A DNA stretch of 64,000 nucleotides from Firmicutes bacterium HGW-Firmicutes-7. Lineage in GTDB: Bacteria > Bacillota > Clostridia > Lachnospirales > Vallitaleaceae. Shown piece by piece: positions 8,187 to 16,508 of the stretch. Within the stretch, counting starts at the first letter, position 1. Each line of letters starts with the position of its first letter. Location: the NCBI GenBank assembly GCA_002841375.1, contig PGZO01000002.1, forward strand, positions 1 through 64,000, given 5' to 3'. The notes under the pieces were generated by a model. The model saw only the letters and a list, made by a program, of their open reading frames with translations. It made no database searches and was not told where the DNA came from. The translations under genes and the position numbers were made by a program.

Positions 8187-9884
8187 TTATGTTAATTCCC
8201 TTTCTATTACTTCATCCAAGCTAAAATCTCCGTAATACTGATGGGCAATTCTAAGATTAACTGAATCATCACAACACTTGATTTTCATATTATTACTAGT
8301 GCTGACCACTTCTGCTTTTGAGATAATGTATCTTTGTACGCCAAGATTAATTTCCTTATTTAATAATAAAATAGGTTCAGAATCTTCAAATGAAAATTGG
8401 TAGATTCCCCCGACCATAAGTTCATTTATGTTTTCATTCAGAACAAAATTTCGGGTATATGGTTGTAAAGTCGTTTTACCAAGCTTAATCAAATTATATA
8501 TATGTTCTGTAACTTCAAAATCATAAAATGAAATTTTATCTGGCAAATCAAATGTAAAGCCAAGTTTTCTTTCAATGAATAATAGTTTTTTAAAATAGGA
8601 ACGATTCGATTGTATTTTGTCAACATCTAATTGTTTTGCATCATACCGAAATGGTAAATTTGCTGATACATCCCCTTTTGCAGATCGTATAACAAATGTA
8701 ACGTCACCGTTATGTAAAGCTAATTCTATTTCAAACCACTTAAGTATAGCTTCAACAGAATTACTTTTTTTATTGTCTATATTAATACTAGCATTCAAAA
8801 ATTCTACACCGACCTCATCATTGCTAATTACAAATTCAACTAAAATGCTATTCTCTTTCTGATGGCGATTTGAGAGAACCGTTTTTAGTAACCCCTTATC
8901 TGTATATCTTCGATCATAAGAAAATTCTACATTTTTAAGAATAAAATTCATTTCAGAATCATAAAAATCGACCGTTGATAAAATATCAGGAGTAGATGGA
9001 GAAATAGTCAATTGAGAATGGTATTTTTCATTATCTTTATGTTCATCTATAAAATTATCAATTATATGGACCATACCATAACTTGTAAAATCAAGAATTA
9101 TACTGTCTCCAGCTAGTACAGAATTAACTGTAATCTCATCGATAATTTTCCCTTTGCTAAAAACTTTATAACCAACTGCATTTAAAGTGACAGGACTTTG
9201 ATTTTCATCCACATAATTACAAATCTCCTCGATAGAATTAAATTTAGAAATAAGTTCTGTCTTCTGGACAATAAATTGCACTCTAATTTCACCTCTTGCG
9301 CTATTAATATAATAACGATTTTCTTTATTGTAATTAACTAAAGATGCTTTTAGCTTACTACCAACTGCATCATCTACATTGATATTTGATACGCTCTGAT
9401 GATCATGCATTTCATTTACAACATTAATGATTTCTTTAAGCATTTCATTACTCTCACTGCCTTGATCTATAATTTTGTTCATAATCGCATTTTGTAGTTT
9501 ATCTGATTTCACACTGTATGAATGATGTTGAATGGGAGCAAAAACTGGATCTTGTTTAATAGCCACATCTAACTTATCAATGAACCATTTTACTGCATCT
9601 TTAAAGTCAGGATCATATGAATTGAATAAATCATCACGAAAAATAATGTCAGCAACTAAATTATTAGGTTTAAATGCTTGTGTAATATTATTCTGAACCT
9701 CCTTAATATTCAGAAATGACTCAAATTGAATATCAAATATAGAACCATATTTTGTTTTCACATTGTCCAGTGCAATAGTTAAGCATAACTCAACTCTATT
9801 ACCAAAACTCACTTCGGAGAGTTGATCATAGAACTTACTGCTTATTAGATTAGTTATTATTGCTCCACTTAAAGTTGCTAACAT
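8187..9884 (-). CDS. Hypothetical protein of the accessory region (565 aa)
   Basis: I do not recognise this protein. It has one weak N-terminal hydrophobic stretch (MLATLSGAIITNLISS), then a mostly soluble alpha/beta sequence without cysteine clusters, P-loop, DDE or HD signatures. The C-terminal half is rich in beta-type strands (for example VGGIYQFSFEDSEPILLLN). The start is placed at ATG 9884, because AAGGAG lies seven bases before it. The upstream ATG at 9902 has no ribosome site of its own, and the apparent KRRDF motif of the longer form is just that ribosome site being translated. It lies downstream of an IS3-family element that separates it from the three membrane-protein genes. Confidence 0.75.
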   Translation of the reverse strand: MLATLSGAIITNLISSKFYDQLSEVSFGNRVELCLTIALDNVKTKYGSIFDIQFESFLNIKEVQNNITQAFKPNNLVADIIFRDDLFNSYDPDFKDAVKWFIDKLDVAIKQDPVFAPIQHHSYSVKSDKLQNAIMNKIIDQGSESNEMLKEIINVVNEMHDHQSVSNINVDDAVGSKLKASLVNYNKENRYYINSARGEIRVQFIVQKTELISKFNSIEEICNYVDENQSPVTLNAVGYKVFSKGKIIDEITVNSVLAGDSIILDFTSYGMVHIIDNFIDEHKDNEKYHSQLTISPSTPDILSTVDFYDSEMNFILKNVEFSYDRRYTDKGLLKTVLSNRHQKENSILVEFVISNDEVGVEFLNASINIDNKKSNSVEAILKWFEIELALHNGDVTFVIRSAKGDVSANLPFRYDAKQLDVDKIQSNRSYFKKLLFIERKLGFTFDLPDKISFYDFEVTEHIYNLIKLGKTTLQPYTRNFVLNENINELMVGGIYQFSFEDSEPILLLNKEINLGVQRYIISKAEVVSTSNNMKIKCCDDSVNLRIAHQYYGDFSLDEVIERELT

Positions 9885-10066
9885 AAAGTCTCTCCTTTTC
9901 ATTGTTAGAATTTATAACCGTATATTATAGCTTGCAAATATTGCATTTCTTTATATCGTCAAGTATGACAAAAATCATCTAATTAGAAGGTTCATAATTA
10001 ACATCACTACAAACTTGGATTGTCAACAGTTAACTAGACAACTTTTTTAAGGTGAATGTGTTTATA

Positions 10067-10702
10067 TTATAATGGTGTTAAATAATCCAAGGAAGAATGA
10101 ATTCTATGGTTATTAAACCAGTTGACATAATCTGACAATTCATATTTAAGCTCATCCAGATTATCAAATGTTTGTGATCTTACGAATTCGGTTATGATTA
10201 TTTTGAAGGTTGCTTCAGCTACTGCGTTATCATATGGACAACCTTTCATACTTAATGAACGATCAATATTGAATGCTTCTAGGGTTTCATCAATGAGCTG
10301 GTTTTTAAACTCATTACCTTTATCTGTATGGAAAATATTTATCTTCGACAGATTTGTTTTTACACTTGCAAAAGCTCTTGCGACAAGCTGGGAATCTTTG
10401 TTTCTTCCACTGCTAAATCCTATTACCTCACGGTTAAAGAGATAAGAGAGCCGCAATAATTATGGCACTCGAAAAATCAAAAAGGAACTTACTAAGAAAA
10501 ATCATATTGTTTCACGACGTCGAATTAGAAGAATCGTCAAACAAGAAGGCTTGGTTTCTAGCTGAAATATATTTTTGATAAATGTAACTAATTTATTTTC
10601 ATCGGGCTTTTGTTTAGCCTCATAATAATAAGTACTTCTTGGAAGGTTTAGGCCCTTGCACATTGCTGATACCGAGTATTTGTGAAGGTTGTTTTTAATC
10701 AC
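10067..10702 (-). pseudogene. IS3-family OrfB transposase, broken by an internal inversion
   Basis: The minus strand encodes the N-terminal part (KYSVSAMCKGLNLPRSTYYY, 10702 down to about 10562). It also encodes the integrase-core C-terminus (LFNREVIGFS, HTDKGNEF, NAVAEATFK, YVNWFNNHRIHSSLDYLTP, 10456-10067). Between them, about 10445-10562 encodes the middle motif NYGTRKIKKELTKKN and RRRIRRIVKQEGLVS on the plus strand. That part has been flipped, and the stretch that should join it to the core is absent. The DDE catalytic domain is therefore incomplete and the enzyme cannot be made as one chain. Confidence 0.85.
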
Positions 10703-10704
10703 AT

Positions 10705-11007
10705 TTACTTTCGTCCTAAGATCAGCGCTGCTTGCTTTAAAATATCATTCTCCATTAATAGTTGTTGGTTTTGCTTTCTAAGTTTTAGAAGTTCTTCTTG
10801 CTCAGGGGTTCGATTGTCTTTCTCTTTAAAAGAACCACTTGTTTCATCTTGATTGATCCATTTATCAAGCAAGGAATATGAGATATCGTATTCCTTAGTA
10901 ATATCGCATTTTCTCTTACCACTTTTGTAAAGCTGAACTATTTGGCTTTTGAATTCTGGTGTGTAGGTTCGTCTTGGCCTTGGCTTTTTTGATTGTGATT
11001 CAGTCAT
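10705..11007 (-). CDS. IS3-family OrfA, helix-turn-helix protein (100 aa)
   Basis: DNA-binding subunit of an IS3-type transposase. RPRRTYTPEFKSQIVQLY is the classic HTH_Tnp_1 opening, then ITKEYDISYSLLDKWINQ is the recognition helix. A C-terminal leucine zipper-like coil follows (EELLKLRKQNQQLLMENDIL). The reading frame is intact. In a working element it would be joined to OrfB by -1 frameshifting. Since OrfB is destroyed here, OrfA alone is probably non-functional for transposition. Confidence 0.9.
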   Translation of the reverse strand: MTESQSKKPRPRRTYTPEFKSQIVQLYKSGKRKCDITKEYDISYSLLDKWINQDETSGSFKEKDNRTPEQEELLKLRKQNQQLLMENDILKQAALILGRK

Positions 11008-11162
11008 AGTTAATACTCCTTTTGTTCTTTAGGTTTATATTACATGACCTTAAATTTTCTGTCCAGTTTATTGTAACCTATCCAACTATTATGTTCCTTC
11101 CTAACAGCAGTATAAAATTATTTACTAACCCAATTCTATATTTAAAAATTCACTCCTCTACC

Positions 11163-11816
11163 TTAGATAGTACGATAAATATTAAATACTTGATGTAATG
11201 TAGCCAAGAACTGATCCCATCCAATGATGATAGTAATAATTGAGCTCATAATCCCAGCTAATGCTATAATAAATGTGAAAAGTTTAAAGAACCAGCTATG
11301 TCTAATTTTGGTGTAACTTCTATTGTTAATTAATCCCGACCAAAACAACAAATATATTGGGAAGGTAACAACTGATCGAATGCCTTCCCTCAGCCAGATA
11401 AATGGATTTTTAAGTTCTTTAATTGTAAAATCAATCAATCTTCCATTGTCACCTATTTGTTTAAGAATAGAATCTTGTGCAAGACAAATTTCTTCGCATT
11501 CAAGATCATTAGTTCTAATTTTAGGCACTGTATTAAGTAAAATTGGGTAATTACTAATATACTGTTTTACATAAGAAGGTTTAAAATCAATAAGACCATT
11601 ATGATACAATTCGCCTTGAATACGATTTAGATTTTGAATAAGCCACGAATAAATAGCAGAATCATAATTACCATTGAAAAGTGTATTTAATTTTTCAGCA
11701 TACTCAATGACGAATTTCTGTTTAGAATCGAGATCAAATTTATATTTTGCTATCTTTATAAAACCCAAAACAAATAGAATAACAAGGATAATAGCAATAA
11801 TCCACCTCTCATTCAT
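11163..11816 (-). CDS. Membrane protein of unknown function (217 aa)
   Basis: Third gene of a tight three-gene set. One N-terminal transmembrane segment (IIAIILVILFVLGFI) is followed by a soluble central part of about 110 residues and two or three hydrophobic segments near the C-terminus (SVVTFPIYLLFWSGLI and LFTFIIALAGIMSSIITIII). I see no catalytic motif and recognise no family. The start ATG is preceded by AAGGGGGAAATAAAATT. It starts 15 bases after its upstream neighbour, so translation is probably coupled to the other two membrane proteins. The IS3 element inserted about 95 bases beyond its stop codon. Confidence 0.72.
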   Translation of the reverse strand: MNERWIIAIILVILFVLGFIKIAKYKFDLDSKQKFVIEYAEKLNTLFNGNYDSAIYSWLIQNLNRIQGELYHNGLIDFKPSYVKQYISNYPILLNTVPKIRTNDLECEEICLAQDSILKQIGDNGRLIDFTIKELKNPFIWLREGIRSVVTFPIYLLFWSGLINNRSYTKIRHSWFFKLFTFIIALAGIMSSIITIIIGWDQFLATLHQVFNIYRTI

Positions 11817-11831
11817 AATTTTATTTCCCCC

Positions 11832-12554
11832 TTAAACTTTACTTTTATCATTTTTATAAATTGTACCATTTAGTTTAATGATACCTTTTAATTGAATATC
11901 ATCTAAGGTAGCAACAATTAGTGAATCAGATGTTTCATAACTTTCCTTATTACCAAGTAAATACGTATCCTTTCTAATAGTAGAAAGTAAATACCACTGC
12001 ACTTTATTTAATTCAATTGTAAAATCATTACCTTTTGACCGATCAATCAAAAAAGTAAGGATAATAAAAGCTAAAAATGATGCAAGCAATGTTATACCAA
12101 GTACTGCAAGAGCATTTTCTTCATTATTTACAGCAGTAAATTTTGCATAGGTAGGACTCACCATATAAATGAGTGATAGAAAACTCAGCAATATTGTAAT
12201 CGGCATGTATTTATCAAATATTATAAGTATTCTGAATGATTTAGTTCCATTATTTTTAGGAATTGCAGAAATAAAACCAATAAACCAGATCAAAATATAT
12301 TCAATACCACATATGCAAAAAGCTATTATAGCAATCCAATATAACCATATAAAATAAAGACCAGAAAATAAAAAGGCCCCAATTACCACTATACTCAAAA
12401 TTAAGACATATAAAATAAATCTATAAACAAAGTTTTCTTCCTTAGTAAATAATCTACGTTCAAGCCGATTTGAATTTGTAATAGATATAAATCCAGTTTT
12501 ATAGATAGTTGCTATTAACGCAACAAATGCTGATAATTGAGCAAATTTTTCCAC
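11832..12554 (-). CDS. Membrane protein of unknown function (240 aa)
   Basis: Middle gene of the three-gene membrane operon. There are about five or six hydrophobic segments, including LIATIYKTGFISI, FILYVLILSIVVIGAFLFSG, LYWIAIIAFCICGIEYILIW, ITILLSFLSLIYMV and LAVLGITLLASFLAFIILTF. A soluble C-terminal tail of about 70 residues follows (LNKVQWYLLSTIRKDTYLLG). It starts at GTG preceded by AAGGGGGAGTTGTT. The gap to the upstream gene is 17 bases. No known family is recognised. Confidence 0.72.
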   Translation of the reverse strand: MEKFAQLSAFVALIATIYKTGFISITNSNRLERRLFTKEENFVYRFILYVLILSIVVIGAFLFSGLYFIWLYWIAIIAFCICGIEYILIWFIGFISAIPKNNGTKSFRILIIFDKYMPITILLSFLSLIYMVSPTYAKFTAVNNEENALAVLGITLLASFLAFIILTFLIDRSKGNDFTIELNKVQWYLLSTIRKDTYLLGNKESYETSDSLIVATLDDIQLKGIIKLNGTIYKNDKSKV

Positions 12555-12571
12555 AACAACTCCCCCTTAAA

Positions 12572-13507
12572 TTAATAGCGTCTAACTATTCTTCTCAAAT
12601 ATTTGTTAAGTACATAACCACATTGAATTTCTCCATCTTTGAATTTAATAAAAGTCCATTTTTTATGTCTTGAATCTACTCTGACAACATTATCAAAATT
12701 TAGTTTTGAAATAACATTTGATTTATTTGAACAGGAGGAATGGACACTCAGCTCATCAATATTAACATACCTGTAATTGAGCAGAGTTGATTGATCAATA
12801 AGATTATCATCTAAATTATCCATACCATCATTTCCATTAATAGTAATGTTATATGTATAATTATTAATGATAGTTTTCTTATCTAATAAGACAGCATCAA
12901 GTGTAGTTTGAACCATATATGACAATAAAAAAATAATCAAGGTAAACAATATAGGATGTTTTAAATGAAATTCATTCATTTTTAACTGAATTTTTTCTTC
13001 AAAATTACGTGCTGATATATCAGAAAACACATTATTGAAATCAGAAATTCCACTTATTAACTCACTATCATCAATTTCTGAAATATTAACAGCATTCTCA
13101 TTAGAAACAATGGGTAGATATATAGAACTTAGCATATTAGAAAAATTAACTAAACTAGAAACATTAATGGCTTTCACAATTGAATTTATTTGGTCTATTC
13201 TATAATCTTTTAATGATATGGCAGCTTCCTGAACCGATTCAGAGAAGATATCAAAAGTGTTTTGCTTAAGCTTCATCGATAATAAAGAACCAAAAATATT
13301 AGGATCCGGAAAAATATAATTATTTTCCAATTGCTTTGCGAATATTTCCAAAGTATTATTCAATTCGAAGTTAGTTTTCAAAAGGTTAGATGTAGAGATA
13401 GTAAATGAATCAAAGAACTTTACATTGAGGTTATTCCATTTATGTATGGCATTTGAAAAATCCTCACCAATTTTCACATTCATTCTAAATTGATTGTTAT
13501 TATACAA
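12572..13507 (-). CDS. Single-pass protein with C-terminal SH3-like domain (311 aa)
   Basis: First gene of the three-gene set. Residues about 1-175 are helical and soluble. One transmembrane segment follows (HPILFTLIIFLLSYMV), then a short linker and a final 60-residue domain that resembles bacterial SH3. That domain starts RYVNIDELSVHSS, goes on with VISKLNFDNVVRVDS and WTFIKFKDGEIQCGYV, and ends NKYLRRI. Bacterial SH3 domains commonly bind peptides or cell wall. The start is placed at TTG 13507 because GGGAGGG lies six bases upstream. The frame opens slightly earlier, at 13525. Its overall function is unknown. Confidence 0.7.
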   Translation of the reverse strand: MYNNNQFRMNVKIGEDFSNAIHKWNNLNVKFFDSFTISTSNLLKTNFELNNTLEIFAKQLENNYIFPDPNIFGSLLSMKLKQNTFDIFSESVQEAAISLKDYRIDQINSIVKAINVSSLVNFSNMLSSIYLPIVSNENAVNISEIDDSELISGISDFNNVFSDISARNFEEKIQLKMNEFHLKHPILFTLIIFLLSYMVQTTLDAVLLDKKTIINNYTYNITINGNDGMDNLDDNLIDQSTLLNYRYVNIDELSVHSSCSNKSNVISKLNFDNVVRVDSRHKKWTFIKFKDGEIQCGYVLNKYLRRIVRRY

Positions 13508-13765
13508 AAATATCCCTCCCAACAAAAATTATTTAGATCTATTGTAACGCCGTTCATCGAGGTCATTTCTCTTTGCAAAAATGCGCTTAGCACTCTTTAA
13601 TTCAGACTGCTAACAAATAATATTCTATCATTAAAGAATTAACATGTCAATATATGGTGGCTGAAATGAAAATTCATTACAATATATAGTGGTTTATGTC
13701 GAAAAATAATGCTTATAGACCTATAGTTATTAGAGCACCTAACTCTTACACCTATTTATCATCAA

Positions 13766-13790
13766 TAAAAAAGCGATTTAGGCTTTTTTA
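13766..13790 (-). terminator. Terminator after the 54-residue ORF
   Basis: AAAAAAGC-GATTTAG-GCTTTTTT forms a short stem with an A/T run on each side, so it could terminate in either direction. It lies 20 bases past the stop codon of the small gene at 13811. The rest of the gap 13508-13765 shows no gene. Confidence 0.5.
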
Positions 13791-13810
13791 TCTTAATATA
13801 ATCAAATAAA

Positions 13811-13975
13811 TTAATTAATTGAATCTATAACAATCCAAAAACTAGCACTATCAGAGTCAATCTTATATTTAACATTACCAAGAACAGTCCAGTTTTTATA
13901 ACTATTAGCATATGATTGCATTTTTTCGATTTTTCCTATACCTAATTCATTAAACTGTTGTATACTGTTATACAT
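13811..13975 (-). CDS. Small hypothetical protein (54 aa)
   Basis: A 54-codon ORF starting MYNSIQQFNELGIG. The ATG at 13975 follows GAGGTGCTTTCTTT, a credible ribosome site. The longer frame to 14029 has none. The sequence is soluble, with no recognisable motif. It lies between the membrane operon and the IS4-family element. Confidence 0.5.
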   Translation of the reverse strand: MYNSIQQFNELGIGKIEKMQSYANSYKNWTVLGNVKYKIDSDSASFWIVIDSIN

Positions 13976-14243
13976 AAAGAAAGCACCTCTGTTGTTATTT
14001 TTTGGTCTTCGGAAAACTAATAATAACATAAAAGGAGCTTTCTTTTTTATTTTCTTTTTCCTACAATAACTTTACGCTAGCAGCCCTAAGGCCAATGTCA
14101 TTAAGTTAAGAACAATCAAAGAGTTTTGTGTGTATTAACACACCGGGCTCTTTTTTTTGTAATATTTCCAGAAAACACTTGACAAATCACTAAAAAAATG
14201 CGGCGAAGCCTCTTAAATATAGCATATTTAAGGAGGTTACCGT

Positions 14244-15553
14244 ATGAAAAAACATTTCATATCAGCTACAAGACGCTCGTTGTTTGACATTATTAGCTTA
14301 CTCAATAAAGACCCTTCACTTTTTGTTAAGAGTCCTGGGAAAGATTTTACCCGAAAGCGAAAACTGGATTTTGACACTTTTATAAAGTTCACACTAGGAA
14401 TGTCTGGTCGTTCAATGAACAAGGAAATACTGGATTTTTTTGACTTCTCAATTAAAGCTCCAAGCAATTCCGCATATAATCAACAACGCTCGAAAGTGCT
14501 TCCGAGGCTTTTGAATTCCTTTTTCACGAGTTCACATCAAGGATAAAGTTAAATTGTCATTTTCATGGGTATCGACTAATTGTTTGTGATGGAAGCAATA
14601 TTTCCATTGCCTCAAATCCTAAAGATACTGAAACGCGCGTACGATCCAACCAGTTTGACACCATTGTAAATCGACTACATTTAAATGCTTTCTATGATCT
14701 TATGAACCGCTCTTATTTAGATGTAGAAGTGCAAAATTGGGCAGATTACAGTGAGTTTTATGCGTGCAAGCAAATGATTGATCGCTCTCGGTTAGAAGAA
14801 AAGGTTATTCTTATTGCAGATCGAGGTTATGAAAATTATAACATTTTTGCTCATGTAGAAGAAAAAAATTGGGAATACCTCATCCGAGTGAAGGATATAG
14901 CTAGCAATGGGATTGTATCCGGACTAGGCATTACAGAAAAAGGAACTTTGGACAAGAATGTTTCACTTACTTTAACTCGTACACAGACGAAGGCAAAGAA
15001 AACAGAAGACTATAAATTTATGCCGACTTGTCAAGGGTTTGATTATATTCCTATAGGGAGCAAGAAGGAATACACCCTTCACTTTCGAGTTGTTTGATTT
15101 CCAATAGCTGATGGCTCATATGAAACTATTATTACTAATCTGGGAAAAGAAGAATTCTCTCCAGCGTATATTAAAGAAATGTACCATTTAAGATGGGGAA
15201 TTGAAACATCGTTTCGTGAACTTAAATACGCTGTTGGCTTAATAAATTTTCATGCAAAAAAAGTGGAATATATCAAGCAAGAAATATTTGCACGATTAAC
15301 GATGTATAACTATTGTGAAGAGATTATAACTCAAATCGTAGTTAAACAAACCAAAAAGACAAAAATATATCAAGTGAATTTCACTTTGGCCTTTTTCATC
15401 TGCCGAGAATACTTAAGCAATAAAAGGAAACTGAAACCACCTGATATAGTGCTACTGATTGAAAGAAACATCTTACCAATAAGGCCTGGGCGCCAAGACC
15501 CTCGCAAAGTCAATGTCCAGAAACCCGTAAGTTTTCTTTATCGAGTGGCATAA
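14244..15553 (+). pseudogene. IS4-family transposase, frameshifted and interrupted
   Basis: DDE transposase of the IS4 family. It starts MKKHFISATRRSLFDII behind AGGAGGTTACCGT. The catalytic surroundings are visible: VCDGSN, LIADRGYENYN, and the family signature Y-2-R-3-E-6-K in YHLRWGIETSFRELK. Two lesions break it. An apparent one-base deletion near 14503 shifts the frame where EAFEFLFHEF should follow VLPR. A TGA at 15095-15097 follows HFRVV, where an Arg codon is expected. The downstream frame resumes at FPIADGSYE. The product cannot be made whole, so the copy needs a transposase in trans. Confidence 0.9.
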
Positions 15554-15579
15554 TTCATATTTATTGTATCTCGAAAATT

Positions 15580-15603
15580 GACAGATGGCAATCTGTCTTT
15601 TTG
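15580..15603 (+). terminator. Terminator of the IS4-family transposase
   Basis: ACAGAT-GGCA-ATCTGT followed by CTTTTTGG, about 25 bases past the transposase stop codon and inside the element. Confidence 0.65.
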
Positions 15604-15722
15604 GTATGCCTTAAATTTTCCGTTTTCTCAAAAGAAAAGAATCCAAAACAGAAATCAGTTTATTTTCAGTCTTGGATTCTTCAAAAAATTTCTTAACTTA
15701 ATGACATTGCCCTAAGGCTTTT

Positions 15723-15977
15723 TTATCTCTCTACATCTAAGTAATCGTTATTTATATCCCAATCCACTGGATCTTCTATTACAATCTGACCGCTAAAAGA
15801 TACACATAAAGGTACTCTCGGGTGGTTCATATCGTAAATATAGCCAGTAAATGCTTGCGTTTCCCCTGATAAACTTATCGTTTTATTTTTGTAACTTGGT
15901 TCAGTATAGACTTTCGAATTACTACCACCGTACTCATCAGGAGTACTTGTTTCTTTAAAATATTTTTGACTATCCAT
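15723..15977 (-). CDS. Small hypothetical protein (84 aa)
   Basis: An 84-codon ORF, MDSQKYFKETSTPDEYGG to the end DINNDYLDVER, rich in polar and acidic residues and without hydrophobic segments. The ATG has no clear ribosome site (the preceding bases are GCCTACTATA), so the start or the gene itself is uncertain. It could be the tail of a larger lost gene. It lies just inside the rnpB-proximal edge of the accessory region. The IS4 element inserted into what was its 3' flank. Confidence 0.45.
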   Translation of the reverse strand: MDSQKYFKETSTPDEYGGSNSKVYTEPSYKNKTISLSGETQAFTGYIYDMNHPRVPLCVSFSGQIVIEDPVDWDINNDYLDVER

Positions 15978-16010
15978 TATAGTAGGCCGAGTAATTGAAT
16001 AAGGATAAAG

Positions 16011-16035
16011 AAAACCCCAAATATTGGGGTTTTTC
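16011..16035 (-). terminator. Terminator downstream of rnpB
   Basis: AAAACCCCAA-ATA-TTGGGGTTTTT forms a GC-core hairpin with T-runs on both strands, 10 to 35 bases beyond the rnpB 3' end. If the island model is right, this terminator belongs to the inserted DNA. Confidence 0.75.
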
Positions 16036-16043
16036 GTTCAAAT

Positions 16044-16401
16044 GCAATGAGCAAGCCGATAAGCCGAGTTCTGTCTTGGACGATCATCTCTCTTCGCTTA
16101 CTGTCACCAGCAAGCTCTAGCAACCTACCCAGAAGCACGGCGGGCAGCCGTATTGCTTCTTGTACGGTCTTGCTCCGGATGGGGTTTACATGTGCCCTCT
16201 TTGTTACCAAAGAGGCGGTGAGCTCTTACCTCGCCTTTCCACCCTTACCAAATCATATAGACTTGGCGGTTTATCTCTGTTGCACTTTCCTTGAAGTCGC
16301 CTCCACCAGACGTTATCTGGCATCCTGCCCTATGGAGCTCGGACTTTCCTCACCTAAAGCCTTTAGGCTTTCTAGGTGCGATCGTCTAGCTTACTCATTG
16401 C
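16044..16401 (-). ncRNA. rnpB: RNase P RNA, bacterial type A
   Basis: Catalytic RNA of RNase P, which removes 5' leaders from tRNA precursors. On the minus strand the P1 helix pairs GCAATGAG at the 5' end (16394-16401) with CTCATTGC at the 3' end (16044-16051). Conserved blocks are visible: GAGGAAAGTCCGAGCTCC near the 5' end, the central AGAGGGCACATGTAAACC region, and the 3' block GACAGAACTCGGCTTAT. The length is about 358 bases. Its 3' end is duplicated at 7970-7994. ORFs across it on either strand are spurious. Confidence 0.96.
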
Positions 16402-16408
16402 TTGAATT

Positions 16409-16438
16409 ACTATATCATAATACAGTAGCATTTGTCTA
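16409..16438 (-). promoter_or_regulatory. Promoter of rnpB
   Basis: On the minus strand a -35 element TAGACA (complement at 16433-16438) and a -10 element TATAGT (16409-16414) are spaced 18 bases apart. They place transcription start a few bases before the P1 helix. Confidence 0.65.
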
Positions 16439-16508
16439 CTTGTAATAACTTCCCCACCCTATTTTATTTAACTTAAATCTAAATTATATGTTATTTATCG
16501 TTCACAAA

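Larger units (their letters stand above)
10033..11067 (-). mobile_element. IS3-family insertion sequence, internally rearranged (1035 bp)
   Basis: Imperfect terminal inverted repeats begin ACTAGACA at the left and ACTGGACA (complement) at the right, with a shared TTTAAGGT further in. The element is flanked by a 3-bp TTA on each side (10030-10032 and 11068-11070), the short target duplication usual for IS3. It carries orfA and a broken orfB. At about 1.0 kb it is shorter than a typical 1.2-1.5 kb IS3 member because part of orfB is missing. Confidence 0.8.
14093..15709 (+). mobile_element. IS4-family insertion sequence (1617 bp)
   Basis: Perfect 19-bp terminal inverted repeats (CAATGTCATTAAGTTAAGA, 14093-14111, and its complement at 15691-15709). 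A perfect 9-bp direct duplication, CCCTAAGGC, flanks the element at 14084-14092 and 15710-15718. The size and target duplication fit the IS4 family. The clean ends suggest a fairly recent insertion, but the transposase gene carries two disabling changes. Confidence 0.92.
7970..16070. mobile_element. Putative genomic island inserted at the 3' end of rnpB
   Basis: An 8.1-kb region bounded by 25-bp direct repeats derived from the rnpB 3' end. It contains only genes of unknown function and two insertion sequences. The distal repeat is an orphan fragment, while the proximal one completes a full rnpB gene, as expected when an element recombines into the 3' end of an RNA gene. No integrase gene is visible. 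If the region was mobile, it has lost its recombinase or used one in trans. The boundaries are inferred from the repeats. Confidence 0.5.

Noticed and set aside
9867-9902. Apparent twin-arginine signal (KRRDFM) at the N-terminus of the 8.2-9.9 kb protein
   Set aside because: The codons for KRR contain AAGGAG, a ribosome site seven bases before the next ATG (9884), which is the better start. There is also no signal peptidase site after the hydrophobic stretch.
15095-15097. In-frame TGA in the IS4 transposase as a recoded codon
   Set aside because: The gene also has an independent frameshift near 14503, and the position is an ordinary Arg in the expected sequence. Decay is the simpler explanation.
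15977-16445. ORFs on both strands across 16.0-16.4 kb
   Set aside because: They lie over the RNase P RNA gene, whose conserved blocks and P1 pairing are clear.
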